Source of the DNA: Hephaestia mangrovi
GTDB taxonomy: Bacteria; Pseudomonadota; Alphaproteobacteria; Sphingomonadales; Sphingomonadaceae
Length of the DNA stretch: 64,000 nucleotides
Direction: 5' to 3'
Assembly (NCBI RefSeq): GCF_019880555.1
Contig: NZ_JAINVU010000005.1
Location: 1-64,000 of the forward strand
This document shows, in pieces, positions 7,386 to 15,360 of this stretch. A model generated the notes under the pieces. That model made no database searches, had not been told where the DNA came from, and saw only the letters and a list, made by a program, of their open reading frames with translations. A program made the translations under genes and the position numbers. How positions within the stretch are numbered: position 1 is the first letter of the stretch; the number at the start of each line of letters is the position of its first letter.

Positions 7386-9155
7386 CTAGCGCTTCCGCTG
7401 AACTTCCGCGCGCAGGACGTCGGCACGCGAGCGCAGGAGATCGCGACGGGCGACAATGCCGATAAGCCGGCCATCGGCCGGGGACACGACGCAGATCCGT
7501 CCGGTATCCTCGGTGATCATCAGATTGGCGACCGTATCGGCAGGCGTATCCGGGGTTACGACCGGGATTGAGCGATCGGACAGCTGGTCACCGATTGTCG
7601 TGGCATCGCCCGTCTGACTCTGGTGCCAGCGTAGCGCATCGCGCCGCGAGACGAGGCCGATCGGGCGATGTTCATTATCGACGACCGGATAGCTGCGATG
7701 TTCGGCTTCAACCATGAAGAAGCGGACCGCCTCGGCGATCGGCATCGATTCCGGCAGTGCCTTCGGATGATTGGTCATCAACTCGCCGGCCATGCCGAGC
7801 GCGAGGGGATCGACGCTGAACTCCTGGCTGATATGGCGGCCGCGCCGTGACACCTTCTCGGTCAGGATCGAGCGTTTGAGCACCAGCACGGCGACGGCGA
7901 ACGCCGCGCCCGACGCGGCGACGGTGTCGGGCAGCGCTGGGAAGTGGCCGGTCAGCTCGACCGCGAACACCGCGGCGGTGAGTGGTGCGCGCATCGCCGC
8001 ACTCATCACGCCAGCCATTCCGATCATCGCCCACGGCCCGCTGCCGCCCGGCAGCCACAGCCCGGCGATGCCGCCCAGCGCGCCGCCGATGATGAGCAAC
8101 GGGGCAAGGATGCCGCCCGAGGTGCCGGAGCCCAGCGCGACCAGCCAGACAATCGCCTTGACGACCAGCAGCAATATAAGCGCGGCTAGCAACAGGTGCC
8201 CGTCGAGCAAATCCTGGATGCTGGCATACCCCGCACCCAGCACCCGCGGCTCGATCCATCCGCCCAGACCAACGATGACCGCGCCCAGCGCCGGCCACCA
8301 CATCCAGTGGATCGGCAGTCGGTGGAACCCGTCCTCGATCGCGTACAGCGCGCTGGATAGCAGACTGGCGAGCGCGCCGGCGACGATGCCGAGCCCGACA
8401 GCGAGCGCGATACCCAGCGCGGTCGTCGGCACGGCCGCTTCGAACGGAAACATCGGCCCGGCGCCGACCAGCAGCGGTCGCCAGGCGAAGGCGACCAGCG
8501 AACTGACCATCACCGGCACGAAACTGCGCGGCTTCCACTCGAACAGCATGACCTCGACCGCCAGCAAGATCGCGGCGAAAGGTGTCCCGAAGATCGCCGT
8601 CATGCCCGCGGCGGCACCGGCGACCAGCAGCGTCTTGCGTTCGGCCGCCGACAGCCGAAAGCACTGCGCGAACAGCGAGCCGATCGCGCCGCCGGTCATG
8701 ATGATCGGTCCCTCTGCGCCGAATGGTCCGCCAGAACCGATCGAGATGGCCGACGACAGCGGCTTGAGGATCGCCACGCGCGGGCTCAGCCGGCTTTCGC
8801 CATAGAGGATGGCCTCGATCGCCTCGGGGATGCCGTGGCCGCGGATCTTGTCCGAGCCGAAGCGCGCCATCAGTCCGACGATAAGGCTGCCGACGACTGG
8901 CGCCACCACCACCAGCGGCCCGGTCGCGGCATCGACGATGAGTGCCGGTGCGGCAGAGACGCGCTGGAACCAGAAGAGGTTGATGACGACAGCGATTAGG
9001 TGGAGCAGCACCCAGGCGGCGATCGCGCCCCCCGTGCCGGTCACCAGCGCCATTGCCGCGAGCACCAGCATGCGCGAATCGGCGCTATGATCCGCCAATC
9101 GCGGGCGGCGGGCCGCGATCCGCGCGGGACGCGGTGTGTCGGTATCGGCCATCAT
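7386..9155 (-). CDS. ClC-family chloride channel/antiporter with two CBS domains
   Basis: This is a homodimeric inner-membrane ClC protein that moves chloride (or fluoride or another anion), often in exchange for protons. The 589 residues show ion-pathway motifs GHGIP (106-110), GSGGPFGAEGP (140-150, with the gating glutamate at 148) and GTSGGILAPLL. There are about a dozen membrane segments, then two C-terminal CBS domains (about 465-585) that could sense nucleotides. The gene diverges from a marR gene across only 66 bases, so MarR may control it. Specificity is not readable from the sequence. Confidence 0.92.
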   Translation of the reverse strand: MMADTDTPRPARIAARRPRLADHSADSRMLVLAAMALVTGTGGAIAAWVLLHLIAVVINLFWFQRVSAAPALIVDAATGPLVVVAPVVGSLIVGLMARFGSDKIRGHGIPEAIEAILYGESRLSPRVAILKPLSSAISIGSGGPFGAEGPIIMTGGAIGSLFAQCFRLSAAERKTLLVAGAAAGMTAIFGTPFAAILLAVEVMLFEWKPRSFVPVMVSSLVAFAWRPLLVGAGPMFPFEAAVPTTALGIALAVGLGIVAGALASLLSSALYAIEDGFHRLPIHWMWWPALGAVIVGLGGWIEPRVLGAGYASIQDLLDGHLLLAALILLLVVKAIVWLVALGSGTSGGILAPLLIIGGALGGIAGLWLPGGSGPWAMIGMAGVMSAAMRAPLTAAVFAVELTGHFPALPDTVAASGAAFAVAVLVLKRSILTEKVSRRGRHISQEFSVDPLALGMAGELMTNHPKALPESMPIAEAVRFFMVEAEHRSYPVVDNEHRPIGLVSRRDALRWHQSQTGDATTIGDQLSDRSIPVVTPDTPADTVANLMITEDTGRICVVSPADGRLIGIVARRDLLRSRADVLRAEVQRKR

Positions 9156-9221
9156 GTTCCTCTTGGACGAAGCTGCGCCGCCAGCTATGTCGGATCACGA
9201 TATATATCAAGGATTGGATCG

Positions 9222-9623
9222 TTGACGGACGAGATCGACGAAGAAGATTATGCGGCGCTGGCGGCGTTCCGGCTCGAATTGCGGCGCTTCCTGCATTTCT
9301 CGGAAACCGCCGCACGCGAGGCCAGTCTCACGCCGCAACAGCATCAGGCGCTGCTTGCGATCCGGGCGGCAGGAGACGAGGGGATGTTGGTTGGCGACCT
9401 CGCAGAGCATCTCCTGCTCAAGCCGCACAGCACGTCCGAACTCGTCAATCGGCTTGCCGAACACGACCTCGTGACCCGTCACGCCACGACCGACGATCGC
9501 CGCCAGGTGCGGATCATGTTGAGCGGTCGTGCCCGCGACATACTGACCTCGCTTTCGGACAGTCATCGCGCCGAATTGCGCCGGCTTCGTCCACTGCTGC
9601 TTCGCCTGCTCGATGCGCTATGA
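9222..9623 (+). CDS. MarR-family transcriptional regulator
   Basis: This is a winged-helix dimeric repressor. From a TTG start at 9222 the 133 residues show a helical N-terminus, LTPQQHQALLAIRAAGDEGM, the recognition region HLLLKPHSTSELVNRLAEHDLV and the wing with TTDDRRQVRIMLS, all MarR-typical. The TTG was chosen because AAGGA lies eight bases upstream (9209-9213) and the frame upstream runs into the ClC gene on the other strand; no ATG fits. The stop overlaps the next gene start by four bases (ATGA). The 66-base divergent gap with ClC carries an AT-rich stretch (CGATATATATC) suitable as promoter and operator. Confidence 0.88.
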   Translation: MTDEIDEEDYAALAAFRLELRRFLHFSETAAREASLTPQQHQALLAIRAAGDEGMLVGDLAEHLLLKPHSTSELVNRLAEHDLVTRHATTDDRRQVRIMLSGRARDILTSLSDSHRAELRRLRPLLLRLLDAL

Positions 9624-11170
9624 GCGAGGGGACGTTCGCCGAGCGCCGGGGCATTGCGGCGTTTCTGCTCGGCTGCCTGGGCGTTACCGCCGGCGTCGTG
9701 CTCCACCTGCCGATGTTCATCGCCAGCGCGCCGATGCATTATCGCATGGCGGGCATGCCGATGGGCACCGGCATGCTGATCGGTATGGCGGCAATCGTCG
9801 TCGGCATCCTCGTTGCGGGCTACGGTCTGCTCCCCGTCAAAGCGCGGAAGACACAGGACGCACACGCAATAGTCGTTGCCGCACCCGAGGATGCCGCGCT
9901 TTCGCCAGCCCATTGGCGGTTGATGGCCGTGCTGGTCGTCGCGTTGACCATCGACGTGATGAAGCCGGCGACGCTCGGTTTCACCATGACCGGCATGATT
10001 GGTGAATATGGCGTGACTCCGGCACACGCCGCCTTGGTGCCGTTCTCGGCGATCTCCGGAACGGTCACGGGATCGGTCATGTGGGGAGCGATCGCCGACC
10101 TCTACGGCCGCAAGGCGTCGATCTTGCTGTCGGCTGTGATGTTCGTCGGCACCTCGATCTGCGGCGCGATGCCGTCGCTCAACTGGAACATCGCGATGTG
10201 CTTCCTGATGGGGCTTGCCGCTGGCGGCATGTTGCCCGTCACCTACGCATTGCTGGCCGAGACGATGCCGGTGCGCCATCGCGGCTGGGCGCTGGTACTC
10301 GTTGGCGGGCTCGGTGCGGTCGGGGGCTATGTCGCGGCGAGCGGCGCGTCGGCGCTGCTGCAACCGATCTTCGGCTGGCGCATCCTGTGGTTACTGAACC
10401 TGCCGACCGGGTTGTTGTTGGTCGCGCTCGGTGGCCTGTTCCCCGAATCCCCAGCGTTCCTCATCGCGCGGCGGCGGCGGCGCGAAGCCGATCGTGTCAT
10501 GCAGGCATTCGGCGCGCGAGCGCGGACTGCGTCGCCGCCGACAGGAAAAACACGGACGCCGCAAATCGAACGCTCGACCGCGGGCAAGCTAATCGCGCTC
10601 AGCCTCGCCGCCCTGGCCTGGGGACTGATCAACTTCGGGCTGATCCTTTGGCTGCCCGCCGATCTCGTCGCGCGTGGCTACAGCATCGCGGTGTCGAGCA
10701 AACTGCTTGCCGAATCAGCGCTCCTCGGGCTGCCGATGGTGTTCGTCGCGGCGACTTTATACGCACGCTGGAGCACGCGGTGGACCGTTACGGCGATGAT
10801 CATAATCACCGCATTGGGGTTGCTCGGCGTGCTGTGGCTTGATCGCGTTGGCGGTAGTCCGGTTGGCCCGGTGGCGCTGTTGATCCTCGGATCGAACGGC
10901 GTGATTGCGACCTTGCTGCCGTATGCAGCCGAAAGCTTCCCGCTGCGAACACGAGGGCGCGCTACCGGCTGGGTCGCGGCCTGCAGCAAGGGCGGCGGGT
11001 TGATCGCCCAGTTGAGCGGCATTCTGGCGCTTGAGCCGGCATTGGGCGGTGCCGCGTTGATCATGCTGGTGCCGACCGTCCTTGCGCTGGCCCTGGTGCT
11101 GAGGTTCGGCCCCGAGACCCGTGGCGTCGATTTGCGCGATCTTGAACGTTCCTCGCCAGCTCCAGGCTAA
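9620..11170 (+). CDS. MFS transporter (sugar-porter-like)
   Basis: This is a 516-residue major facilitator superfamily inner-membrane permease. The conserved loop-2 motif is present as WGAIADLYGRKASILLS, with a loop-8 counterpart region and the second-half motif ESFPLRTRGRATG that resembles sugar- and aromatic-acid-type MFS proteins. An unusual N-terminal pair of hydrophobic segments rich in Met and Gly (HYRMAGMPMGTGMLIGMA) precedes the standard twelve helices. Translation is coupled to marR by an ATGA overlap, so MarR probably regulates its own transporter. Substrate unknown; efflux is plausible given the MarR partner. Confidence 0.85.
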   Translation: MSEGTFAERRGIAAFLLGCLGVTAGVVLHLPMFIASAPMHYRMAGMPMGTGMLIGMAAIVVGILVAGYGLLPVKARKTQDAHAIVVAAPEDAALSPAHWRLMAVLVVALTIDVMKPATLGFTMTGMIGEYGVTPAHAALVPFSAISGTVTGSVMWGAIADLYGRKASILLSAVMFVGTSICGAMPSLNWNIAMCFLMGLAAGGMLPVTYALLAETMPVRHRGWALVLVGGLGAVGGYVAASGASALLQPIFGWRILWLLNLPTGLLLVALGGLFPESPAFLIARRRRREADRVMQAFGARARTASPPTGKTRTPQIERSTAGKLIALSLAALAWGLINFGLILWLPADLVARGYSIAVSSKLLAESALLGLPMVFVAATLYARWSTRWTVTAMIIITALGLLGVLWLDRVGGSPVGPVALLILGSNGVIATLLPYAAESFPLRTRGRATGWVAACSKGGGLIAQLSGILALEPALGGAALIMLVPTVLALALVLRFGPETRGVDLRDLERSSPAPG

Positions 11171-11311
11171 GCTGCGGTATTTTCGACCAATGAGCGCCCA
11201 AATATGTTAGAAAACTGGCGTTTAGGCTGGGTTTGCGAACTATCGGTAATCGCCGGCATTCCCGACGTGAGCGTGTCTCGCTCGGTTGTCGAAATCGACC
11301 ATTCGTTGCGT

Positions 11312-11338
11312 TGGGGCCACGGCGTCGCCGCGGCCCCA
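11312..11338 (-). terminator. GC-rich stem-loop after the alternative oxidase gene
   Basis: TGGGGCC (11312-11318) pairs with GGCCCCA (11332-11338) eleven bases beyond the alternative oxidase stop, with a partly self-pairing loop. No T-run follows on the minus strand, so this is only a candidate terminator. Confidence 0.35.
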
Positions 11339-11348
11339 CACCGGCCCC

Positions 11349-12035
11349 TCAGGCAACCATGCGGATATCGCCGGCGTGATCGGGATAGGGGGCGGCCGTT
11401 GTGTGTTGCTCGGTGCCGGCCAGTTCGCTCGCGAAGCTGTGATTGACGTCGCGGTGATGCGCTTCGTCGGCGCGGACCACCAGCACCACGTCGCGCAACG
11501 TCGCGTCGTCAGGCAGCTTCCAGTAATGCCTGGCAATCGCTGGGGCAGGAACGTTGGCGCTGCGCCCCTCGTCGATTTCCTTGAGGTAGAGCGTGTAGCT
11601 GATAACCGCCTCTTCCTCGAAATAGCCGACGACACGGTGAGCCGTGCGCGCGCTGATCAGATAGAGGGCGAAGAAAGCGACGTAGAACACCCATTGCACG
11701 GCAAGGATGACCAGCCGCTCGAACAGCGTAGGCTTGGCAATCTCGATGAAGGTCATCAGGTGCATCCGCTCGTTTTCCGCTTCCTCCATCAGCGTGCGAA
11801 TCCAGCCTCGATCGTCACACATCCGGCGCAGGCACTTCAGATGGTTGATCGTGGCGCCGACCATCCCCGGCACCGCTGCCACGGTTTCCAGCACGATGGC
11901 GCGATGCCCGTAGCGCTTGGCGAAAAAGGTATCGGCGCAAAAGCGCAGCATCTTGGTAAAGCCGAAGGCAATCCGGTCGGACAGGCCATGGGGCTGGTGA
12001 TGCACGCTCAGGTCGACGAACGGCAGATCGGACAT
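11349..12035 (-). CDS. aox: Alternative oxidase (cyanide-insensitive ubiquinol oxidase)
   Basis: This di-iron quinol oxidase passes electrons from ubiquinol to oxygen without pumping protons, bypassing the NO-sensitive cytochrome oxidases. All six iron ligands are visible in the 228 residues: Glu50 (LETVA), Glu89 and His92 (NERMHL), Glu141 (FEEEA), and Glu191 and His194 (RADEAHH). Hydrophobic segments around 108-130 agree with a monotopic membrane association. It follows the truncated haemoglobin gene after 18 bases on the same strand, opposite a divergent nsrR, so NO-induced expression is likely. Bacterial AOX is known from a minority of alphaproteobacteria, including Novosphingobium, and from Vibrio, where NsrR controls it. 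Confidence 0.95.
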   Translation of the reverse strand: MSDLPFVDLSVHHQPHGLSDRIAFGFTKMLRFCADTFFAKRYGHRAIVLETVAAVPGMVGATINHLKCLRRMCDDRGWIRTLMEEAENERMHLMTFIEIAKPTLFERLVILAVQWVFYVAFFALYLISARTAHRVVGYFEEEAVISYTLYLKEIDEGRSANVPAPAIARHYWKLPDDATLRDVVLVVRADEAHHRDVNHSFASELAGTEQHTTAAPYPDHAGDIRMVA

Positions 12036-12053
12036 TGATGTTACTCCTCCTGT

Positions 12054-12455
12054 TCAGGCCGGCACAGCGTCGGTCTTGCGATTGTCCAAGGTGAAGAAGA
12101 GGGCGAGGCTGAGGCTCTCGGCGATGCGTTCAGCCTTGTCCTGAAAAACGGCGGCCAGCTGTGGCGCGAAAAGCGCCGCCGTGGCCTGCCGCCACAGCGC
12201 CAGCCAGCGATCGAACATCGCCGGCGCGATCCGATCACGGTGCTTCAGGTGCGCCGGCATCGGCCGGCCCTTGTAGCGGCCGCTGGTCAGCATGACCGAC
12301 GACCAGAAGGCGGCGAGCTTGTCGAGATGATGCGGCCAGTCGGCAATCGTATCATTGAACAGAGGGCCGATCAGGTCGTCAGCGCGCACACGGGCGTAGA
12401 ATGTGTCGACCAGTTGGCGGATATTCTGTTCGGTGGCGGTGGTATGCCGGGCCAT
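12054..12455 (-). CDS. Group III truncated haemoglobin
   Basis: This is a 2/2 globin of group III (Campylobacter Ctb type), a haem protein that binds oxygen and NO. From ATG 12455 the 133 residues include Tyr20 in VDTFYARVRAD (the B10 position), FWSSVMLTSGRYKGRP and the proximal His in the segment AHLKHRDRI (His69 or His72). The ATG at 12455 is preferred over upstream in-frame codons because the globin begins there and a GGAG sits just before it. It heads an operon with the alternative oxidase and diverges from nsrR, which argues for a role in NO detoxification or delivery. Confidence 0.9.
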   Translation of the reverse strand: MARHTTATEQNIRQLVDTFYARVRADDLIGPLFNDTIADWPHHLDKLAAFWSSVMLTSGRYKGRPMPAHLKHRDRIAPAMFDRWLALWRQATAALFAPQLAAVFQDKAERIAESLSLALFFTLDNRKTDAVPA

Positions 12456-12470
12456 CGGCGAGCTCCAAAT

Positions 12471-12495
12471 CATGTATCGGCGATGCATGTATCGG
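12471..12495. promoter_or_regulatory. Candidate NsrR operator between the globin gene and nsrR
   Basis: CATGTATC (12471-12478) faces GATGCATG (12482-12489) across three bases with one mismatch. The ten bases CATGTATCGG occur twice (12471-12480 and 12486-12495). The ATG(T/C)AT core resembles the half-site of known NsrR operators. The site lies just upstream of the globin start and about 70 bases before nsrR, well placed to control both directions. Binding is inferred. Confidence 0.6.
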
Positions 12496-12565
12496 GCGCG
12501 ACTCCGCGACGCTCTAGGTAGAGTTACGGATCGCCGCCCGCACCGAAAGGCGGTTCGACAACAGC

Positions 12566-12994
12566 ATGCGACTGACACGTCACACCGATTACGGCCTGCG
12601 TGTGCTCCTCTACCTTGGCGAGCATCCCGAGCGGCATTGTTCGATCGCCGAGATCGCCGCGGCCCACGCAATCTCGAAAAACCACCTGATGAAGATCGTC
12701 CACCAGCTCGTCACGGCGGGTTATCTGCGTAGCATCCGGGGGCGGACGGGCGGCGTGGCGCTGGCGCGGCCGGCGGCCGCGATGAACCTCGGCGCGATCG
12801 TGCGGCTGATGGAATGTGATTTCGATATCGTGGATTGTTCGAGTTGCCGGCTGGCGGGACATTGCACCCTGCGCGGCGTGCTTGGCGGCGCATTGAATGC
12901 CTTCCTAGCGCACCTCGATCGATTCACACTTGATGATCTGTTGGCGAATAGCCCCCTGCTGAAACACTTGCCCAGCGATGCATCGCAAACCTGA
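12566..12994 (+). CDS. nsrR: NsrR-type Rrf2 family [Fe-S] nitric oxide sensor
   Basis: This is a dimeric winged-helix repressor of the Rrf2 family with an NO-sensitive iron-sulfur cluster. The 142 residues begin MRLTRHTDYGLRVLLYLG, the NsrR/IscR-type N-terminus, with recognition helix region AHAISKNHLMKIVHQL and wing RGRTGGVALARP. Three cysteines, Cys91, Cys94 and Cys100 (CSSCRLAGHC), provide the cluster ligands in NsrR spacing. The target genes are evident: the divergent globin and alternative oxidase operon. The start at 12566 follows an AAGGCGG motif. The cluster spacing and neighbours both favour NsrR over IscR. Confidence 0.92.
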   Translation: MRLTRHTDYGLRVLLYLGEHPERHCSIAEIAAAHAISKNHLMKIVHQLVTAGYLRSIRGRTGGVALARPAAAMNLGAIVRLMECDFDIVDCSSCRLAGHCTLRGVLGGALNAFLAHLDRFTLDDLLANSPLLKHLPSDASQT

Positions 12995-13079
12995 GCCGGC
13001 GGATGCCTTCCGTGGATCAAATCGAATTGCTTGCTGCTCACGATTGACGAGATTAGCGCATCGTGCCTTGGAATAAGCC

Positions 13080-13445
13080 ATGACCCAATCAGCGACGGAT
13101 ATTGTTCGGGACGTAATAAACGCCGCAGTCGTAGACGCGATCGTGGCACTGAAGGACGCGTCTCAGGGATTGCCGAACGCGTTGATGCGCGACCTGGCCG
13201 CGATCCACGCCAACACCGCATTCGGCGACCTGCCACTCGCAGTGCAAAAGGCGGTCGCATTCAGTGTCCGCGATGCCTTCTCTAAGCTGCAGAAGAATGG
13301 CTATGTGATCGCAGAAGCAAAAAGCGTGTCGCCCGCAGCGCCGCGCCCAGCGTCTCGCCGGGATCCTGACCGCGATCGTCACCCACGTCGCGGCCTCAAG
13401 AAACCAGGCGGTCCGCGTACACCGCCAAGTGGAGGCCGGCGCTGA
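13080..13445 (+). CDS. Small hypothetical protein
   Basis: I do not recognise this 121-residue protein. The first 75 residues look like a compact helical domain (ATDIVRDVINAAVVDAIVAL, then LPLAVQKAVAFSVRDAFSKL) and the last 40 are basic and disordered, rich in Arg, Pro and Gly. No signal peptide or membrane segment. It follows nsrR by 85 bases in the same direction but no shared function can be inferred. The basic tail could bind nucleic acid, though this is speculation. Codon use fits the neighbours for the first two thirds, so a real gene is plausible but not certain. Confidence 0.5.
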   Translation: MTQSATDIVRDVINAAVVDAIVALKDASQGLPNALMRDLAAIHANTAFGDLPLAVQKAVAFSVRDAFSKLQKNGYVIAEAKSVSPAAPRPASRRDPDRDRHPRRGLKKPGGPRTPPSGGRR

Positions 13446-13774
13446 GCGCCTGCTCTACTGCCTGGTCGGCTTTCGCCAACATAACGGCCGTTCGCGGCGC
13501 CCGGCGAGTTCGTCGAAAGCCGCCCTACATTCATTGCAATGTCGGCATCCCGAAATTGACTGAGATTTGGAGCGTTTTCAGAACGACTGGTTCTGGGGCA
13601 CGAATAGTGAGAAGCCGCTATTCCGGATCCTGACACTCCACAAATGGAAATAGAAGGGCAGGGTCGCCGTTCCCAATCGCAGGCCTTCCGATCCACTGAC
13701 CGTTCGCTCTAATGGGGGGGGGAGCCCGTTCCGAATCAGCGCGGTGCGCCCTGCAAGCGAGAGAAACCGCACCT
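13446..13774. other. Intergenic region, nothing recognised
   Basis: No supported gene, repeat or hairpin of note. Short open frames on either strand are arginine-rich shadows. Confidence 0.5.
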
Positions 13775-14674
13775 ATGAACATCGCTGAGGCAAATGGCAT
13801 CAAGCTGGCATGGGAAAGTTTCGGCGACATCGACGGTGAGGCGGTGCTGCTGATTTCCGGGCTCGGCACACAAATGGTCCGCTGGACGTCGCCGTTCTGC
13901 GAAGGACTGGCGGCCCTTGGCTATCGCGTGATCCGTTTCGACAATCGTGACGCCGGCTGCTCGACGCACCTCAGCGCCTGCCCGCTACCGAATTTTGATG
14001 CGCTGGCCTCCGCTCTTTCGGCCGGACGCCGACCCGAGGTCCCTTATACGCTGTACGACATGGCAGCGGACGCGATTGGACTTCTCGATGCTCTTTCGAT
14101 CGGGCGGGTTCACGTGGTCGGTCGGTCGATGGGCGGCATGATCGCGCAGATCATGGCCAGCGAAACTCGCAGCCGCGTTCTCTCGCTTACCTCGATCATG
14201 TCGAGCACGGGCAATCCGGCGCTTCCGCCGGCCGAACCTGACGCCATGGCGATGATGATGGAGCCGATGCCCGATCCTGCCTTGGATCTTGAGGGGTTCC
14301 TGTCGCGGAGCTCCGCCTTCGCGCGCCGCATCGCCGGAAAGGGCTATCCTTTCGACAAAGAAGCGCACCGGGCGCTGGTTTTAGAGGAGATCAGGCGTGG
14401 CCATGAACCAGCTGGCACCGCACGCCAGATCGCTGCCATCGCCGTGGCGGGGGATCGGCGCGCGCAGTTGTCGACCGTAACGGCGCCAACCTTGGTCATT
14501 CACGGCAATGACGATCCGCTGTTCTTGCCCGCCTGCGGCCGGGATACGGCCGGTACGATCCCGGGCGCCGAACTCCTGCTGATCGACGGGATGGGACACG
14601 ATCTACCGGCCAGGGTGTGGCAGCAGATTGCTGGCAAGATTGACAGCGTGGCCCGACGGGCGGCACCCGCGTAG
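13775..14674 (+). CDS. Alpha/beta-fold hydrolase
   Basis: This is a soluble alpha/beta hydrolase of about 299 residues. Visible features are an oxyanion-region ISGLGTQMVRWT, the conserved strand and loop RFDNRDAGCSTH, the nucleophile elbow GRSMGG (about residue 117), an acid in HGNDDPLFLP and the catalytic His in DGMGHDLPA. The pattern FDNRDxGxS plus GxSMGG is shared with aclacinomycin methylesterase-type and related small-ester hydrolases. ATG at 13775 follows a GAGAG motif and fits the fold start; the frame opens at 13712. It stands alone between two gene-poor stretches. The substrate is unknown. Confidence 0.85.
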   Translation: MNIAEANGIKLAWESFGDIDGEAVLLISGLGTQMVRWTSPFCEGLAALGYRVIRFDNRDAGCSTHLSACPLPNFDALASALSAGRRPEVPYTLYDMAADAIGLLDALSIGRVHVVGRSMGGMIAQIMASETRSRVLSLTSIMSSTGNPALPPAEPDAMAMMMEPMPDPALDLEGFLSRSSAFARRIAGKGYPFDKEAHRALVLEEIRRGHEPAGTARQIAAIAVAGDRRAQLSTVTAPTLVIHGNDDPLFLPACGRDTAGTIPGAELLLIDGMGHDLPARVWQQIAGKIDSVARRAAPA

Positions 14675-15360
14675 GCGAATCTCTGCTGCGGGCCACTCTC
14701 TCTTGGTTCTTCGCTCCACCGGAGCTGCCGCCTTCTTGACGAGCGACGCACAACGACATTCCGAAACTGCCCGTTCTGGCGGTGTTCGCCGACAAAGGCG
14801 ACATTCGACGGCTCGAAGCTACTCGCTGAAACCCGCCCTTCGTTCATCCGGCTGTCGCGGTACGAAGACCGACCGGCACTGGGACGAAGCTGCGGTCCCC
14901 GATTTCCGAGCTGAACGTCAGATCATGACATAAGCAGACAGTCCACGTCTGCTAGGTCGCCTTCGTACATCGGCTGCAATTGGGCCGTTTGCGGAATGGC
15001 GGGTCGCGGCAAAGTTCACGGCCGAAGCCGCCGTTCAACTGCTGAAACGGGACAACGACGGCAGCACGTAGATTTTGTCATTCAAGCGCGGTTAGAGGGC
15101 TGCTGAAGGCGACGAGATCGCTTGTGGTGAGCGCATCGGGAAGTCCCCCATCCGCGAGTATTTGAACGACGCCTTGGAGGTTTACTAGATAATTCGTCCA
15201 GTGCATCCCAGCTTTGGATGATCGTCCTAAATCTGCGCAGCCAAAATCGACCAAGTGATCCAATAAGTTGACGGACCGTTCACCGTCGTCGCATAGGGAA
15301 CAGCCGACGGGGCGCGGGCGGGGGCAGCTGTGCCGATCAGGGGCACCGAAGGGGGGCTAA
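14675..15360. other. Gene-poor region with lower-GC scraps
   Basis: No convincing gene in 686 bases. A 61-codon minus-strand frame at 15078-15263 has poor third-position GC, unlike its neighbours, and no recognisable domain; it could be a fragment of acquired DNA. The stretch TTCGTTCATC near 14839 is shared with the 18-base intergenic block seen at 3751 and 44814. Confidence 0.45.

Noticed and set aside
7771-8805. A 344-codon plus-strand frame inside the ClC gene
   Set aside because: Antisense shadow of a GC-rich membrane protein gene; Ser/Pro/Ala-rich with no motifs.
15078-15263. A 61-codon minus-strand frame with non-native codon use
   Set aside because: Too short, no ribosome site and no family resemblance; noted only as possible acquired DNA.
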